Part shown: in pieces, positions 10,564 to 22,500 of the stretch | How positions within the stretch are numbered: position 1 is the first letter of the stretch | Layout: every line of letters begins with the position of its first letter | Notes under the pieces: generated by a model | Database searches by the model: none | What the model saw: the letters and a program-made list of their open reading frames with translations, nothing else | What the model was told of the DNA's origin: nothing | Translations under genes and position numbers: made by a program | From: Skeletonema tropicum | Lineage: Eukaryota; Bacillariophyta; Thalassiosirophyceae; Thalassiosirales; Thalassiosiraceae | NCBI GenBank assembly: GCA_037178625.1 | Contig: CM074143.1 | Span: 1,922,001 to 1,986,000, forward strand | Length of the DNA stretch: 64,000 nucleotides | Direction: 5' to 3'

Positions 10564-11415
10564 ATGGTAATTGCCATTGCCATTGATATGCTGGATGTTG
10601 CTGACGCTTCATCCATGGATCTAAAGAATGACCCTTTCCCTTCGACAGCAGCTTATATCTTCGACTCTAGCTCAAGCAGCGAAAATAAAATCATAATGCC
10701 TCATCAATCAAGCGAGAAAAGGGAGACGAACAAAAGTGTGAGTGCCTGGAGGAACAAGTTTGACGAACTGCGTGGTGAGTGTTTGATTTGTTGTCTGCCT
10801 ATTGTGTTTGTTGTGCTTCATTTTTTGTTTACAGCATAGAGGTTATTGCTTCACAACATTGATCCACTACAGCATACACAAGAGTGAATGGTCACTGCAA
10901 CGTACCCCAGAGATTCCCCACAAACCCATCTCTTGGGCGATGGGTCTCACGCCAACGTTCCTTCATGCGTTCAATACCTAGATGCGCAGGCGCAGGGTGA
11001 AGCAAACGCAGCTGTTCCCAGTTCTGGAATGGATGTTGAAGAGAGAATGGAACTTTTAACAAACATTGGTCTTCAAGCTTCTCCCAAGAAGGTCACGAAG
11101 AGCTCTGTATCTGTATCAGGTGTATTCATCTCTCGTCGCAACACCCAAGTATGGGACAATCGCTTTGCTGAGTTACTTCAATATAAATCAATCCATGAGA
11201 ATTGTGATGTACCTGTCAGTCAGACGGAGTTTATAAGTCATTAGGACGATGGGTGACATCGCAAACGCAAGAAAATACAAGGACTTCCACTCAGGAAAAC
11301 TGAGTGGAGACCATGATGAGCAATTTTTAACGAGGTTTTGCAGACTTGATGACATTGGATTCAAGTTCAAAATTGGTAGCGGGCATGGCAGTGGCCGTTC
11401 TAGTAAAAAGTAAGC
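10564..11415 (+). pseudogene. Helicase-associated (HA) domain gene, degenerate copy B
   Basis: Exon 1 (10564-10774) encodes MVIAIAIDMLDVADASS... to WRNKFDELR. A GTGAGT donor at 10775 and a CTACAG acceptor ending at 10872 give a 98-bp intron. Exon 2 then reads YTRVNGHCNVPQRF, LGRWVSRQRSFMR, the first HA repeat. The frame breaks near 10975. A second repeat, with WDNRFAELLQYKSIHENCDVP, breaks again at about 11225 just before LGRWVTSQ, and ends with RLDDIGFKF. The breaks occur at the same places as in copy A, so they predate the duplication. Both copies are best read as pseudogenes; HA-domain function is unknown. Confidence 0.6.
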
Positions 11416-11503
11416 GGCAAGAGAAAGATTAAGCCCTCTCGAGTCTGGGTCTGGCTACCCTAAAGCATCAATTGCTTAAACCTAAAGTGAACTAAGTCAC
11501 CTC

Positions 11504-11605
11504 TAGTGCCAATCTTTGCAGTTGCAGATGATCTCTTGGATTTGGACGTTTTGTTGTCTTACTCTTACCAGCAGAAGCCTCTAGTTTCTTCTCAATATCC
11601 ATGGT
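11504..11605 (-). pseudogene. Third stray fragment resembling the XPG gene
   Basis: Reverse complement reads GAAACTAGAGGCTTCTGCTG, TAAGAGTAAGAC, then GATCATCTGCAACTGCAAAG and GATTGGCACTA. It parallels XPG 20052-20128 and matches the 5622-5720 fragment with inverted orientation, extending the inverted duplication that includes the HA pseudogenes. Confidence 0.65.
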
Positions 11606-11784
11606 GATCTGTAGTGCTACCCAAAATTGCATGACAAAAGAAGAACATGCAAGCAAAAGATTCCATGGAGTCGCCCTTCCATCTTGTGCGTCGTTACTAT
11701 TGACGACAGAAAGTTGCCATTACCGGCAACACATACACAACACACACGTTTAGGGTACCTTATGTATGTAAGTCCCATTACGGT

Positions 11785-12510
11785 AAACACTTGGTAGACA
11801 CTTCGTAGGACAAACCGTAGACAAACCGTAGACAAACCGTAGACAGCTAGCGTGTCGGTGTCGACGGTTAGACACTTCGTAGACACTTGGTCATCAACTT
11901 TCAATCATTGTGGCCGAAAGTTGTAGCGACACACATGGGAAAGATATTCGCCAATTGCATTACCTATGTGTGTTACTCTATCTGCAAAAAGTCAGTGTGC
12001 TTGCGCTTGATCGAGGAGATGCACGGTCACCGTAACCACACCCCACACCCCAACCCCGCCGCGGAGAACTTTAAAGCAATAGACATGTATTCCACCTTCA
12101 AAAGCAACAGAGCGCTTCTGCGAGATGAAATGTTTGGGCGGCAATCTCCACCAGTTGCACACAGTGAGTAATCGATGCAGATAAATTAAATGAAAATTGT
12201 CTGGATCAATTGTTTGTGACATGGAAGATAAATACTAGGGATCCTGTTGATTGTGAGTGCAGCGGCACCAGAGTTTGGAGAAGAGACCCGCGGCAGAAGC
12301 CCGCCGTGATGAGGATGAGGTGTGTCATCGCCAAAATGAATAAGAAAACATGTGGAGTGTCTGCAGAAGGATAGGGCAACCAACACTTCTAATCATCACA
12401 TGGTAGACACTTCGTCGACGTTTCAAGTGTCTACCGTCGACACATGGTTGGTAGACACATGGTAGACACATGGTAGACACTTGGTAGGACACTTGGTAGA
12501 CACTTACATA
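11785..12510. repeat. Two clusters of a GTAGACACTTGGT-type short repeat
   Basis: Cluster one (11787-11892) has about eight direct copies of a 10-14 bp motif built on GTAGACA (CACTTGGTAGACACTTCG, AAACCGTAGACA three times). Cluster two (12402-12510) has about nine, with one inverted copy (AAGTGTCTACC). The clusters bracket about 510 bp with no clear gene. They resemble subterminal repeats of a DNA transposon or an array of protein-binding sites. Confidence 0.6.
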
Positions 12511-13746
12511 CTAGTAACTTACGCCGGAAATGTGACAGAAATCACATTTTAGCCGGGCGGTACGAGGTCTCTCAAAGCTCAAAACTAGAGTGATTTGTTT
12601 GTTGGCGCCATCAGTGGCCCAGTATCGTACTCTGTCACATTGGTCGGGTACGGCGCTAGTTAAATTTGCTAGCAGCAGCGGGTACGAGGGCTTGATTTGT
12701 CATTCTCAGAAAAGTGACAACTGTCTGCGTAGGAACTCCTACAGAATGTGATTTTGTCATTCTGGAGCGGGCTTGCTTCTGTAAAGCCTGTAACGAACCA
12801 TGAACCATGATATTTTGAGCCGCACGTAGCATCACGTCAAAAGCACAAGACCATCACCATGGTCAAAGCAGCATCGTCGACGAGTAGCAATGAGAAGAAG
12901 GAACAAGCAGCCGCCTGTTAGAGCGCGGCGGCCAGCCGCATCTTAGCAACAATCCAAGTTCAAAAAGACATCGCCGCCGGTCGGTGTTGTGGCGGCGGGC
13001 AGCGGCGGCAGCAGCAGCTTCGGTGTGGACAACGGCACCGTCAATTTCGATGCAGGCGAGTTGAAATTCACTGTCTACAATAAATCAACTATGAAAGAAA
13101 AAGGGAAGCATCAAGCTTCCTAATTTATGGATTTCATGACACCCTTCCATGGAAAAAGATGGTGATGTGTGCGTGTTTGAGTTCAAGGCTCTCAAATGGA
13201 TGCTCGAGTGAGGAATGTGAAGTGTGCAGTCACATGGTCGTGCGATGAGGGGAAGAAACCAGCAATGCTTGTAGCAGCCCGATGCTGCTGCTCGCTTTTG
13301 GACTGAATATTATAGACTCGGTCGGAATGGGAGCAAGACCTGCCATACAATTCGATCGGTGTGAACGAAAGCAAGATAATGAAACTCGACAGAAATATTC
13401 GAGAAGAAAGTTGTTTAGGACTGTATGGAGCGTCTATGTGATAAAGGAATTCATTACGATGTTGCGATGGACGAGATAAGAGAGCTTTATGGATATGAAA
13501 CGGAATCAACGAAGATAATTGATGCCATGCTAAAAGCCAGGCAATGATACAAAGTAGAGGTCAGGATTCATCCCAATCTTCGTTGACAAGTTTATATTAA
13601 CAGTATATAATGTTTTTATTGGAGCAAATGCTTTCGTTAATCTCATTCTGGCGTATCCGTAATATTGAGGTTCTGCCTGGCTGCTCACCCACCAAGCCCC
13701 CTAGTGGAAACCTACCTTGTGAGACTCCCATCTCAAATTCAGCGAC
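12511..13746. other. Gene-poor stretch with coding-like remnant
   Basis: Around 12960-13110 one plus frame reads protein-like (VGVVAAGSGGSSSFGVDNG, then FDAGELKFTVYNKSTMKEKG) but is closed on both sides by stops. A shorter one follows near 13170 (VCVFEFKALKWML). I read these as remains of a decayed gene. Confidence 0.35.
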
Positions 13747-13948
13747 AGCTGGCGTTTTAAACGCCAGTAGATAGACTCACCGTCGCACTTTTTAAAGATT
13801 TGATGAACGCTAATAAAACACGCTTAAAGCTAGTAAACAAGCTCGACTTTAGACCTCTGGAAATCATCCATCGGAACCCCTACGGAGAAAAGTAGCGGTA
13901 GGAATCTATTCTCCATCCAAAACGGTAGGGACACCACCCCTATCAACC

Positions 13949-14516
13949 ATGAGGGGAGGGCGTAATTCGGGCGGTAGAGGCTCTCGAAGTAAGATGTCTC
14001 GCAATGATCAGGAATTGACTGATCGTGAGGCACGTCTTCGTGCTAGGTCGGCTGCAGCGGAGGAGAGAAGTAGTGTACCACCGCCAAATGAATCTGAACA
14101 AGTTGCTGCTCCCAATGATGGCTTGGAGTGCGCCTGCTGTAACGAGGCAATTGCAAATACCGATGATCATGTCTTCATTACGCCATGCGAGCATCATTAT
14201 GATGCTTTCGTCCAATGAACATGAAGAGGCAGTCTGCCCGGAGGCGGAGGAGTCAATCTTCCAGCGATGACTCTGTCTTCAATCATGGGATGAGAGGCTG
14301 GAAGAATACTTTATCACGTACTACATTGACAATTATAATGCTGTTGAAAGATCTGAGAAAGAACTTGCGAAGGTAAAGACTGCGATGAAAGATCTAAAGG
14401 CAGCAGTGGAATTGGATACGAAACTTGCAACTACAACAAGCACAAGATCTAAAGCCAAGAGAGTGCAAAAAGGTTTTGCTTCTGGTAGAGACAGATCGCA
14501 TGACCAAGCGAGATAA
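13949..14516 (+). pseudogene. RING-like plus coiled-coil gene, frameshifted
   Basis: Starts MRGGRNSGGRGSRSK just inside the left inverted repeat. Around residues 55-85 it has CACCNEAI...TPCEHHYDAF, the first half of a RING/zinc-binding pattern. The frame then shifts (about 14205) into SSNEHEEAVCPEAEES, meets a TGA at 14268-14270, and continues in the same frame as WDERLEEYFITYYIDNYN and a charged helical stretch (ERSEKELAKVKTAMKDLKAA), ending at 14516. Two lesions mean no intact product. The function of the parent gene is unknown, although a zinc-binding protein inside a transposon would fit an accessory gene. Confidence 0.45.
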
Positions 14517-14813
14517 ATTGAGGACGAAGAAGAAAGTGAAGATTCCAGTGCACAAGATGGACTTGAACACAAAGAAAGATACTATTATTGAGTTCCTCAT
14601 TAGTTGGCGTCAAAAGAGTTCAAAGCTTATCCAAAGCTAGCACAAGAGCTGAAGGATGGATTTTTGACGAGGCAGAGTGAATCTAATCGTGTGACACATG
14701 CATCCAGAAAGTAGCTTATGGAGTCGGAGTTCTTCTCTCTAGGCAAGCATCTACGCGAAAAGGGAGACACATACTCATGATAGTGATAGCAATCTATAAT
14801 AGTTAATTAGTTC

Positions 14814-16241
14814 CTAGGACGTAAAGGCCGAGTCTGAGTTGTAGCAGCTGAACCAAGCTTGGTTAGAATTTGCTCCGTTGTTTGTGTTTGTGCTTTCGGT
14901 ACTCTCACCCTCTAGACTTCTTCTCCGCCGCATAGTACTCGTCAGTCTCTTTAACGCTGCTTTTGTACTGGGTCGAACTGGCTCCTGATGCTGCTCAAAG
15001 AGACTACGAAGACTTTCAACGGCACCTGCATGGAACATTATACGGTGTAAATCATCCCACTCACTCTTTAATCCAATAATCCCAACTTTAATGTCGGGCG
15101 ATGGCGCATCATTAGTATTCATAGTATTATTCTTGGTTTGTCCACAAAGTCAACCGATTCGTTGGTACGCAACAGTGTTTAGACTGATAACAACTTGTGA
15201 ATTCTTTGCATCCGCACCAGCCTCAGCAACAGCTGCAGGAGTAAGAGTGTTGCACTCAGAAAACTTCATAAGACTCTTGAACGCCGACTCTTCTAACTTA
15301 CAGGCTGTCTTGTCCATCAATTGGCGAACAACAGCAGGTTTAGTATCCACTTTGCGCCGTTTGTTCTTGTTTTAAATGATAGAGCCTTGGCAGACGCCGA
15401 AGCAGCAGCGGCAGCTTTGGGCTGACGAAGAGACCCAGTGATATTCTAATAGATAACAGAGCAGCATTAGGGTGACATTGTGACGGAGAATAGCATGGGC
15501 AATGACCGAACAACAACTATGGTCTTGTAAACGACTCTTTCTCTCCTTGGCCGCATTCTCCCTCCTAACGGCATTACGACGGTCGTCACGAGCCCTCTTC
15601 AATTTAGCAGACTCATCTTTCTGTGCCTGTGTCTTTTCCTTGGGCGCTCGCTTCTTCTTCTTCTTCTTTGGAGGAGGGACAACTTCCGTCGATTTCTGTT
15701 GCTGCGCCTTCTCCGTACTAGTTCGCTTTCTCTTTCCTCTGCCTCCTCCCATGTCAATCTCTGCAAGAGCCCTCGCTGCAGCTTGTTCCTTGCGCTGCTG
15801 AGATTCCAAAATACGGTTAATTGTGGACAATTGCTGCCTGTCTGTGAGCAGGCGCCATTCTCGGACTGCATTCGCCTTCCCTGTAGAAGTTCTCCTCAAA
15901 GAAAGCACCTCGGGAGGGATATCATGCGTCCCCTTTCCTTTATGGCAAGGGAATACCTCATTGATCGAGCTGTTAGAACTGAAGTCACAACGTGCAATCC
16001 TATCAGCCAGACTTTCATTGCCCGTGATGCGGCTGACTCGCGATGCACTCGCATCATTCGCAGCTTGCTGCTTCGCCGACGGCTTCAACACTCGACCAGT
16101 TCGGGACGTCTTCTTTGGAGGCTCAGTGCTCGATGAGCTGACCGCCCCCAACTCTGCAATAGGGGTGGTGTCCCTACCGTTTTGGATGGAGAGTTCATTA
16201 CAATCCTTGGACTGATCGGTCGGTTGAGTTTTGGCTGACAT
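14814..16241 (-). pseudogene. Basic, disordered protein gene of the 13.7-16.4 kb element, two in-frame stops
   Basis: Starts MSAKTQPTDQSKDC at 16241. Residues 20-35 are encoded inside the inner inverted-repeat block. Around residues 170-235 it is very basic (PPKKKKKKRAPKEK, then RRENAAKERKSRLQ, which has the N-x7-R spacing of a bZIP basic region but no leucine zipper follows). The same frame meets TAA at 15372 and TGA near 15151, with protein-like sequence after each (KRRKVDTKPAVVRQLMDKTA; MNTNDAPSPDIKVGIIG to 14814). The stretch before 15372 (HWVSSSAQSCRC) reads poorly, while another frame there gives PKAAAAASASAKALSF, so an intron or frameshift lies near 15440. It may be a two- or three-exon gene or a pseudogene. 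Confidence 0.4.
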
Positions 16242-16357
16242 CGGAGGTCGGAATGATTGAGATGTTTACTAGCGTTATGCTAATTTATCTAGTGCTCGGC
16301 AAATCTTTAAAAAGTGCGACGGTGAGTCTACTGGCTTTTAATTTTAAAACGCCAGCT

Positions 16358-17483
16358 CCCCCCCGAAAATCTGTCATTTTCTACGTTATCATAACTCACA
16401 CGTACGTACTTACAGTATATACAGTTAACTTACGTATGGACGTGTGTGTGGCAGGTGTTTGAAAAATTGGATAAAATTTTGAAAAATTGGATAAAATTGT
16501 TGTTTCTCTTCACCCGCCATACTGCTTGGTTGTGAATTGGGATGTAATGCTCTCGGCATGGAATCTTTGCTGTCGGTCTTGCCGGCCATCAGTTGCAATC
16601 AGCGGAGATTAGTACATCATCCACGGCTGCAACACGTCGCTCCAACGCTGCCTCTTCGTGTTCCTCTCGACGCATTCTGGCGGCAGCAGGCAGCAGGGTC
16701 CACCGTGTGTTGAGTGTCACTCCAGAAAATTTTTGCGACGAAACCGGGACTGCAACCTCTGGTAGCGAAGTCCCATACGGTACTAGATTTCTGCTCGATC
16801 GGTTTTGCAATATGGCCTTAACTCTTTGTTACGCAGGCCTGAACCAGCCTGAGTTGAGTCGACCGGTCATAACCACACCAATATCAGCCAGATTTTAATA
16901 ATTCCAAGAGCAGTATCATTCTCAGTAGGGTAGTAGTGAACAGTGTGCCCAATATTATGCTGTGATTCCATTGCCAACAGTCGATAGAAAGGGTATTGCT
17001 GTCTCACGGGTGTCGGCATCTACGTGAAAATCACTGACAAATAATCACCGGCTACCTATTATGGTTTGTACGTATAAGTAGAAAAGTTGTAATAGCACGT
17101 TTTAGTACATATGCGTGAAGATACTCGGAAACTACATGAAATTTGTAGTTCTGACCCAGCCATCTTGACCGCGGTTTATAGCTTATTGCATCATTGAACA
17201 CTATCGCGCCAAAGTTTTGTACTTGATGATCTCAAAAATTCCCTAGCAAAAAGTCAGATTTGGCCAATTTTGGTGAGGTAGGAAACTGATTAGGCTGTGA
17301 GGTCAATAATGTGAGTATACTATGTTGATTATTTTCCGATAGAAGAAGACATGCCCAGTCGCTCCCACCCACGCACTGTAGTCCTCGGAACAGAGATCAT
17401 TCGAATTTTTATCCCAAAATATTTTTTGCGCGAGGGTTTTAATTTTGGAGGGACGGTCTGATCTCTGTAACCTCTGAGATTAC
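16358..17483. other. Gene-poor stretch
   Basis: No supportable gene. A 22-bp sequence (GAAAAATTGGATAAAATT) is repeated in tandem at 16460-16500. Confidence 0.4.
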
Positions 17484-18241
17484 ATGGCTTTTTTCAATAG
17501 CCACAGATGCCAAAACATCATTTTACAAAGTGTTCACCCCCTAGAACGACAAAATAGAGCAATCGATGATGTCGATGGCCGATTCTCAACACTACCACCC
17601 CTAACAGTGCTACGGCAACCCTGCTGGCAGCCCGGCGCTCTCTCATTTCATTCGATTGGCTCAAATAATGGAGAAAGAGGACGCTATCGGCAAGACAATG
17701 AACAACTCATCCGTGACTTCATCTTCTCTTGCTTCACGGAATCGTTTTGTGTGCATCCACCCTGAGGTAACACGCAAGCGAATGGTAGCTCCGAGACGAA
17801 TATCTTGAGCTATCTTGAGCTGAAGAATGCACTTCTTTCTGCGTTACCAATTGCCGATGATCCACCAGCTTCTTGAAAGCTTCATTCGACACACAGGGTC
17901 AATTCGTTTGAATGCTCGATAGAGCGAAGAATTTCGTGGCCAAAGTCTATTCAATGACGAGCTACGTAAATGTAGAAAGGCTGTCCATTATCTCGAGATT
18001 ATTCGCATACTTTCATCTCCCCTCCAATGCTCGTTTTCTGTCATTCGTTCGGCCATAATTGCTTCTGTTGTCGATCAGTCACGGTCAGCCCCTGCCCCAG
18101 CACGACCCCGAGACGGACCAGGGACGCATTTCCATCACTACTTGGGGCCATTGAGTGACGTGAATGCTCTAATCCTCCGATATTGGTGTGATATCATTGC
18201 AAAATGATGTTTTGGCATCTGTGGCTATTGAAAAAAGCCAT
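17484..18241. mobile_element. Foldback element bounded by 41-bp perfect inverted repeats
   Basis: 17484-17524 (ATGGCTTTTTTCAATAGCCA onward to CATCATTTT) recurs as an exact reverse complement at 18201-18241. Weaker inverted similarity extends outward (GATCTCTGTAACCTCTG versus GATCTCTATAACCTCTG), so the true ends are perhaps 17400-18330. Two weak frames inside show no domain. No target duplication was identified. Confidence 0.6.
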
Positions 18242-18410
18242 CTAGGTCCAGAGGTTATAGAGATCCGTGATTTCTTTCCGCCAAACAATAATCGCGCACT
18301 TTTTAATTTTTTTAATACTTCACGTATCTCGATACCGAGGACTACATCGTGCTCCCACCTTGACCGGCCGTTCAAGTTGATCACATAAAACATGCTAAAC
18401 GCGATGCCAA

Positions 18411-19172
18411 TACAGGGAAACTCCGCGAACTATACCCCCCCCTGGGTATAAAATTTTTGGCTAGCCTGCTCTAGGTGGGTATAACTTGAGTTTTCACCCC
18501 TGAGTCCCCGCCCCCTCCGCAACCACCACCTTCATGATGTTGTGCGTTGATAGATGCGGAGCTGGATCCAATTCTGCAGTTGGATCTTGTTTAAAATCGG
18601 GAAAGCGTCCGTTGAATTGTCCACCCTCCAATGCCAATGCTTTTGAACCACCTCCTCCAATGCGTTTCGACTGCCTGTGGGTTGAAATTAAACAGCGAGC
18701 ACTCAATGATAAAAAGTCATGCTGCGTAACTGGTTGAAACCGGGGGAGCGGCGAGCTCCGCCGGAAGCTACCTCGCAGCGTCTGATGAGAGCGGGCAGGG
18801 AGCAATGTCCATTTTGTTTTGATTGGTTTGCTCCGCAAGGTTTATCGAATCATGTCAACATAAGGCATGCCGGTGAACCGCTACCGAAGAAACCACGTAC
18901 CGAGCCGGCCAAACCAAAATTGAGAATAAAAATGCACCACCAAAATGTGTAAGCCATGCTGTGCAGAGCACGGTGCTTCTATCTGTTCTGCACACAAAAA
19001 GAAGTAGATGTAAAGACGAAATTAACGTTTATTTGTCCCCCTATTGGTCGCCTTACTAAGTCACCTACTGGTTGAAACCGGAGGAGGTGGATAAATACTT
19101 TGGCTAGAGAGAGGCTGTAATTTCGAGGGTGGATAAGCCGAGTAGGTGGATAGTTCGCGGAGTTTCCCTGTA
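18411..19172. mobile_element. Small TIR element with TA target duplication
   Basis: TACAGGGAAACTCCGCGAAC at 18411 and its reverse complement ending at 19172 are perfect over 23 bp. The outer TA on each side can be read as a 2-bp target duplication around a CAGGG...CCCTG element of 758 bp. A TA target would fit Tc1/mariner-type elements, but CAGGG ends also occur in other groups. It carries a zinc-finger frame at 18719-18952, and the internal motif ACTGGTTGAAACCGG occurs twice (18727, 19066). Confidence 0.6.
18719..18952 (+). CDS. Small C2H2 zinc-finger protein inside the 18.4-19.2 kb element
   Basis: 77 codons from ATG. Residues 30-50 form a C-x2-C-x11-H-x4-H finger (CPFCFDWFAPQGLSNHVNIRH region) followed by a basic, proline-rich tail (KKPRTEPAKPK). 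A single C2H2 finger of this type occurs at the ends of mobile-element proteins, where it may bind nucleic acid. Lying between inverted repeats, it is either a mini-gene of the element or the surviving exon of a lost transposase. No catalytic domain is present. Confidence 0.4.
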   Translation: MLRNWLKPGERRAPPEATSQRLMRAGREQCPFCFDWFAPQGLSNHVNIRHAGEPLPKKPRTEPAKPKLRIKMHHQNV

Positions 19173-19545
19173 GTGAGTTTTTTGGACGCCATGTTTGAAA
19201 TTGGCGGGAATGAACTCTGCTCATGAGACCTATCACTTTTACTTCTTACTTCCACCTTCTACTAGCTAAATACTCTCTCTCTCGCTCTACAATGTAGAGC
19301 TTGCTTGCACTCCACACTAACTTGCTCCGTCGCTCCTACCTCCGCTCAATCTCGCTCTCTCAGTACAATTCCTGTGGTACAATACTCCTTATCCTTGACG
19401 AATGTTAATGTTGTTGCAGCAGTGCTAGCTGAAAAGGTCAATTCTGGTGCTAATAGTAACATAGTTTCCTCAATCATCTCTTCATTTCGCTAAAGAGTAG
19501 AATTATTGCCGCTTCTTGGAGAGAGCCAACAACGACGCCAAAATC
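19173..19545 (+). promoter_or_regulatory. Upstream region of the XPG gene
   Basis: 373 bp between the TIR element and the XPG start codon. It is pyrimidine-rich (CTCTCTCTCGCTC near 19280). No TATA-like element is certain. Confidence 0.35.
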
Positions 19546-22500
19546 ATGGGAGTCAAAAATCTCTGGCGCCTCCTCCTCCCCACCGGCAAACGCATCTCCA
19601 TCGAGACTCTCTCCCACCAAACACTCGCCATCGATGCCTCCATCTGGCTCACGCAGATATCCAAGGCGTGTCGAGATCCCGAGACTGGTCGATTGCTGCC
19701 GAATCGACCGCATGTTCGAATATTCTTGTTGAGGTTGATGAGATTGTTGTATCATCGGATTAAACCGGTGTGAGTGTTTATCTATGTTCATTCTACCGTA
19801 ATTTATAATTGCTTTAGCTCACGTTATTCTAACTCAATCAATCTATGTGCCTAAATTTTGACATACACTTATAGCGTGGTATTTGACGGAATCATGCCCG
19901 AAGTGAAGAGGAGGGAGCTGCAGCGTCGAAAAGATCGCAGAGAGAAACTATGGAGGGGTACTGGTGCTGGTGAGAATGAAGATGCAGACTTGGCACTGAA
20001 GAGGACTGCAAAGAAGATTTTGGTGAAGCAGTTGAAAGATTGGAGGGAGAAGAAATTAGAGGCTTCTGCTGGTAAGAGTTCAAAACGCAGTCCATCCAAG
20101 GGATCATCTGCAACGATTGGCACTAGTACATCTGGGGGAGCATTTGCTGCGGGATTTTCCACTGGCGAAGAAGAAGCAGTTGCCAATATACGATCAACAC
20201 CTACACAATCAGAAGAAGTTGGAAATAATAATGATGGCTCTGTCAACACAAGCAAAGGCGGGAGCAATAACGAAGATGCAATATCTATCAAGAGTTCGAG
20301 TGAGGACGAACAAGATCAATCGAAACCAAAAGCAAAAGCAATTCATGATAACAAGGACAACGATGCGTATGAATCTGAGAATGACTGGGAGATGTCAATC
20401 GCTATACAATCTTCCATCAGCGACTCAATCAAGCAGCAAAAGCAGCAACAACGTCAGATTCAATATGAAAACTTCTCCCATCAACCCGCCGAAGCGATTG
20501 CCTCCCTTCCCACCGAAACTCGCTCCCAATGGATGGAATCTCAATACAAAGCGCAGAGAATTCAATCACGTAAAGAATGTATAGGTGCTGCGGCCAATCC
20601 GGAGGATTATTCTGCTACTCAATTACGTAACTTTTTGAAGGGGAGTCGGTTGAATAAGAAGATGGGTGAGATTGGAAAGTTGGCTAGCAAGCTGGGAGTG
20701 GTTGAGGAGGGAGATAATGGGTTTGTGAATATCGAGGAGATAAATAATGGTGGTGGTTGTAATACACGGATGTTGAAGCGGCCAAATACTAAAGATGATG
20801 ATAGTGACGATGATATATTGAATAACGAGTCAACAACGACGAATAAAGTTTCAATGAAGGTATTGTTTGGCGAAGATGACGATGACAGTGGAGACGACAT
20901 TGGAATCGAAGAGGGAGGAGGTGGATTCTTATTACCCACTAGTGAAGGTGAAGCAAACCGAGGGATAAAGTCAGCCACTGCAACAACAGATGAAATTGTT
21001 GCAGACTCGTCTCCTAATGACGATAGCTGCATACACGAGGCAAATGATGTTGCTCCAGTGCCCAATGACAATGCAGTCGATAAGAATGAGAATGAAGGTG
21101 ATGCCGTAGTCACTAGCTACTCCACCGTTGCAGCTAGTCGACTGCTGGATGCAGACCAAGAATGGGCTAATTGGGGTGAAGTGGACACACAAGGCCATAC
21201 GATCGTGGAACAATCTACAGAATTAGTGATGGCAAAAGCTTCCAATGCCTACGCTTCCATGCCCGACAGTGACAGCGATGACGAACCAACTTTTCTTCCA
21301 TTACGACAGAATTCAGAAACGCACTCTTCGCTGATTAATGAAGCGATGGAACAAGTTACTTCTTCGAAAGAATCTACATCGCAAGCGCAATGTCTTCTCG
21401 AAGATGAGGCAGATGACGGTATTGATTGGGAGGACGGTGATGAATTTGATCGGGGCGAAAGGCAAGAAGAAGATGCGCCGCTCAATAAATTTTCCTCGCA
21501 TACACTTTTTCGGCAAGATAACAATGAAGAGGATGAGGATGAGGATATTGATTGGGAAGATGGTGGGGATGGCGATCTAGGTGACGAGCAGGAGGAAGAT
21601 GATATCGAGGTGGAATCGAAAGATGACGTGGTGCGACAATGTCAATCAAGCAATCAAACTCATGACAACGATGATGTTGTAATTTTGCACGACGACGATC
21701 ATTTAACGAGTAGCCCCAATCCACTAGAAGATAGAGAGAGCTTGAATGAAGATGCTGTTGAGATTGAGAATGCAATAGATACTAAATCTCCTATTGTTGC
21801 CGGGGGAAAGGAGGGAGAGATATTCAATGAAGATGACGCTCAGCTGAAAAAATATCATTCTGATTCTAACAGCAATGCATTTGAAATGGAGGACTTCCAC
21901 TCCGATGATCCAACAACAACTGCTTTGCGACACGCTCAAGAGACAGCTTCTAGATTGACAGATTGGGCAGGTAGAGCCGTTCAGCGTGCTATAGCGGCGC
22001 ATATTGAGGAGAAGGGAGGGTCGCCACCCAAGAAGACGATGGTTGAAGAGAAGGCTCAGATGGTAGATTTGACAGTTGACGAAGGAAAGGAAGGCGAACA
22101 CGAAAATGAATCAGAAGTAGAAGAGATCCATGTCGAAGATGCCAAAGTCTCGTCTGCAGGGCCGGAAGCGGATCTATTCGATACATCACTGGAAGGCTTG
22201 AACAAAGTACACAACGAAATTGTCGAAGATGAGAAGCTTATGGAGCGAGACATGAGCACTATTACAGATGAAATGAAAATGGATATCCTCAATCTACTTC
22301 AACTGTGCGGTATTCCATGGATTGAGAGTCCATCAGAAGCTGAAGCACAATGTGCAAAATTAGAAGAACTGGGGCTTGTTGATGGTATTGTAACAGAAGA
22401 CTCTGATGTCTTTGTGTTCGGAGGTAGAAAGGTGTACAAGGTAAGTGCAAACAGTTGGATAGTGACAAACATACTGGCGATAGTATTGGTATTGTGTGCT

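Larger units (their letters stand above)
13747..16357. mobile_element. 2.6-kb element with long terminal inverted repeats
   Basis: The left end starts AGCTGGCGTTTTAAA and continues to CACTTTTTAAAGATTTG (13801). The right end is its reverse complement (16300-16357), about 55 bp with a small indel. A second shared block of 31 bp, perfectly inverted, lies further in (13913-13943 and 16159-16189, containing ACGGTAGGGACACC). The left end also holds a hairpin, CTGGCGTTT/AAACGCCAG. Two broken genes face each other inside. No target duplication is obvious. The superfamily is unknown. Confidence 0.7.

Noticed and set aside
11887..12171. 94-codon plus frame between the GTAGACAC clusters
   Set aside because: Some stretches look protein-like but there is no domain, no conserved partner in the window and it begins in repeat sequence.
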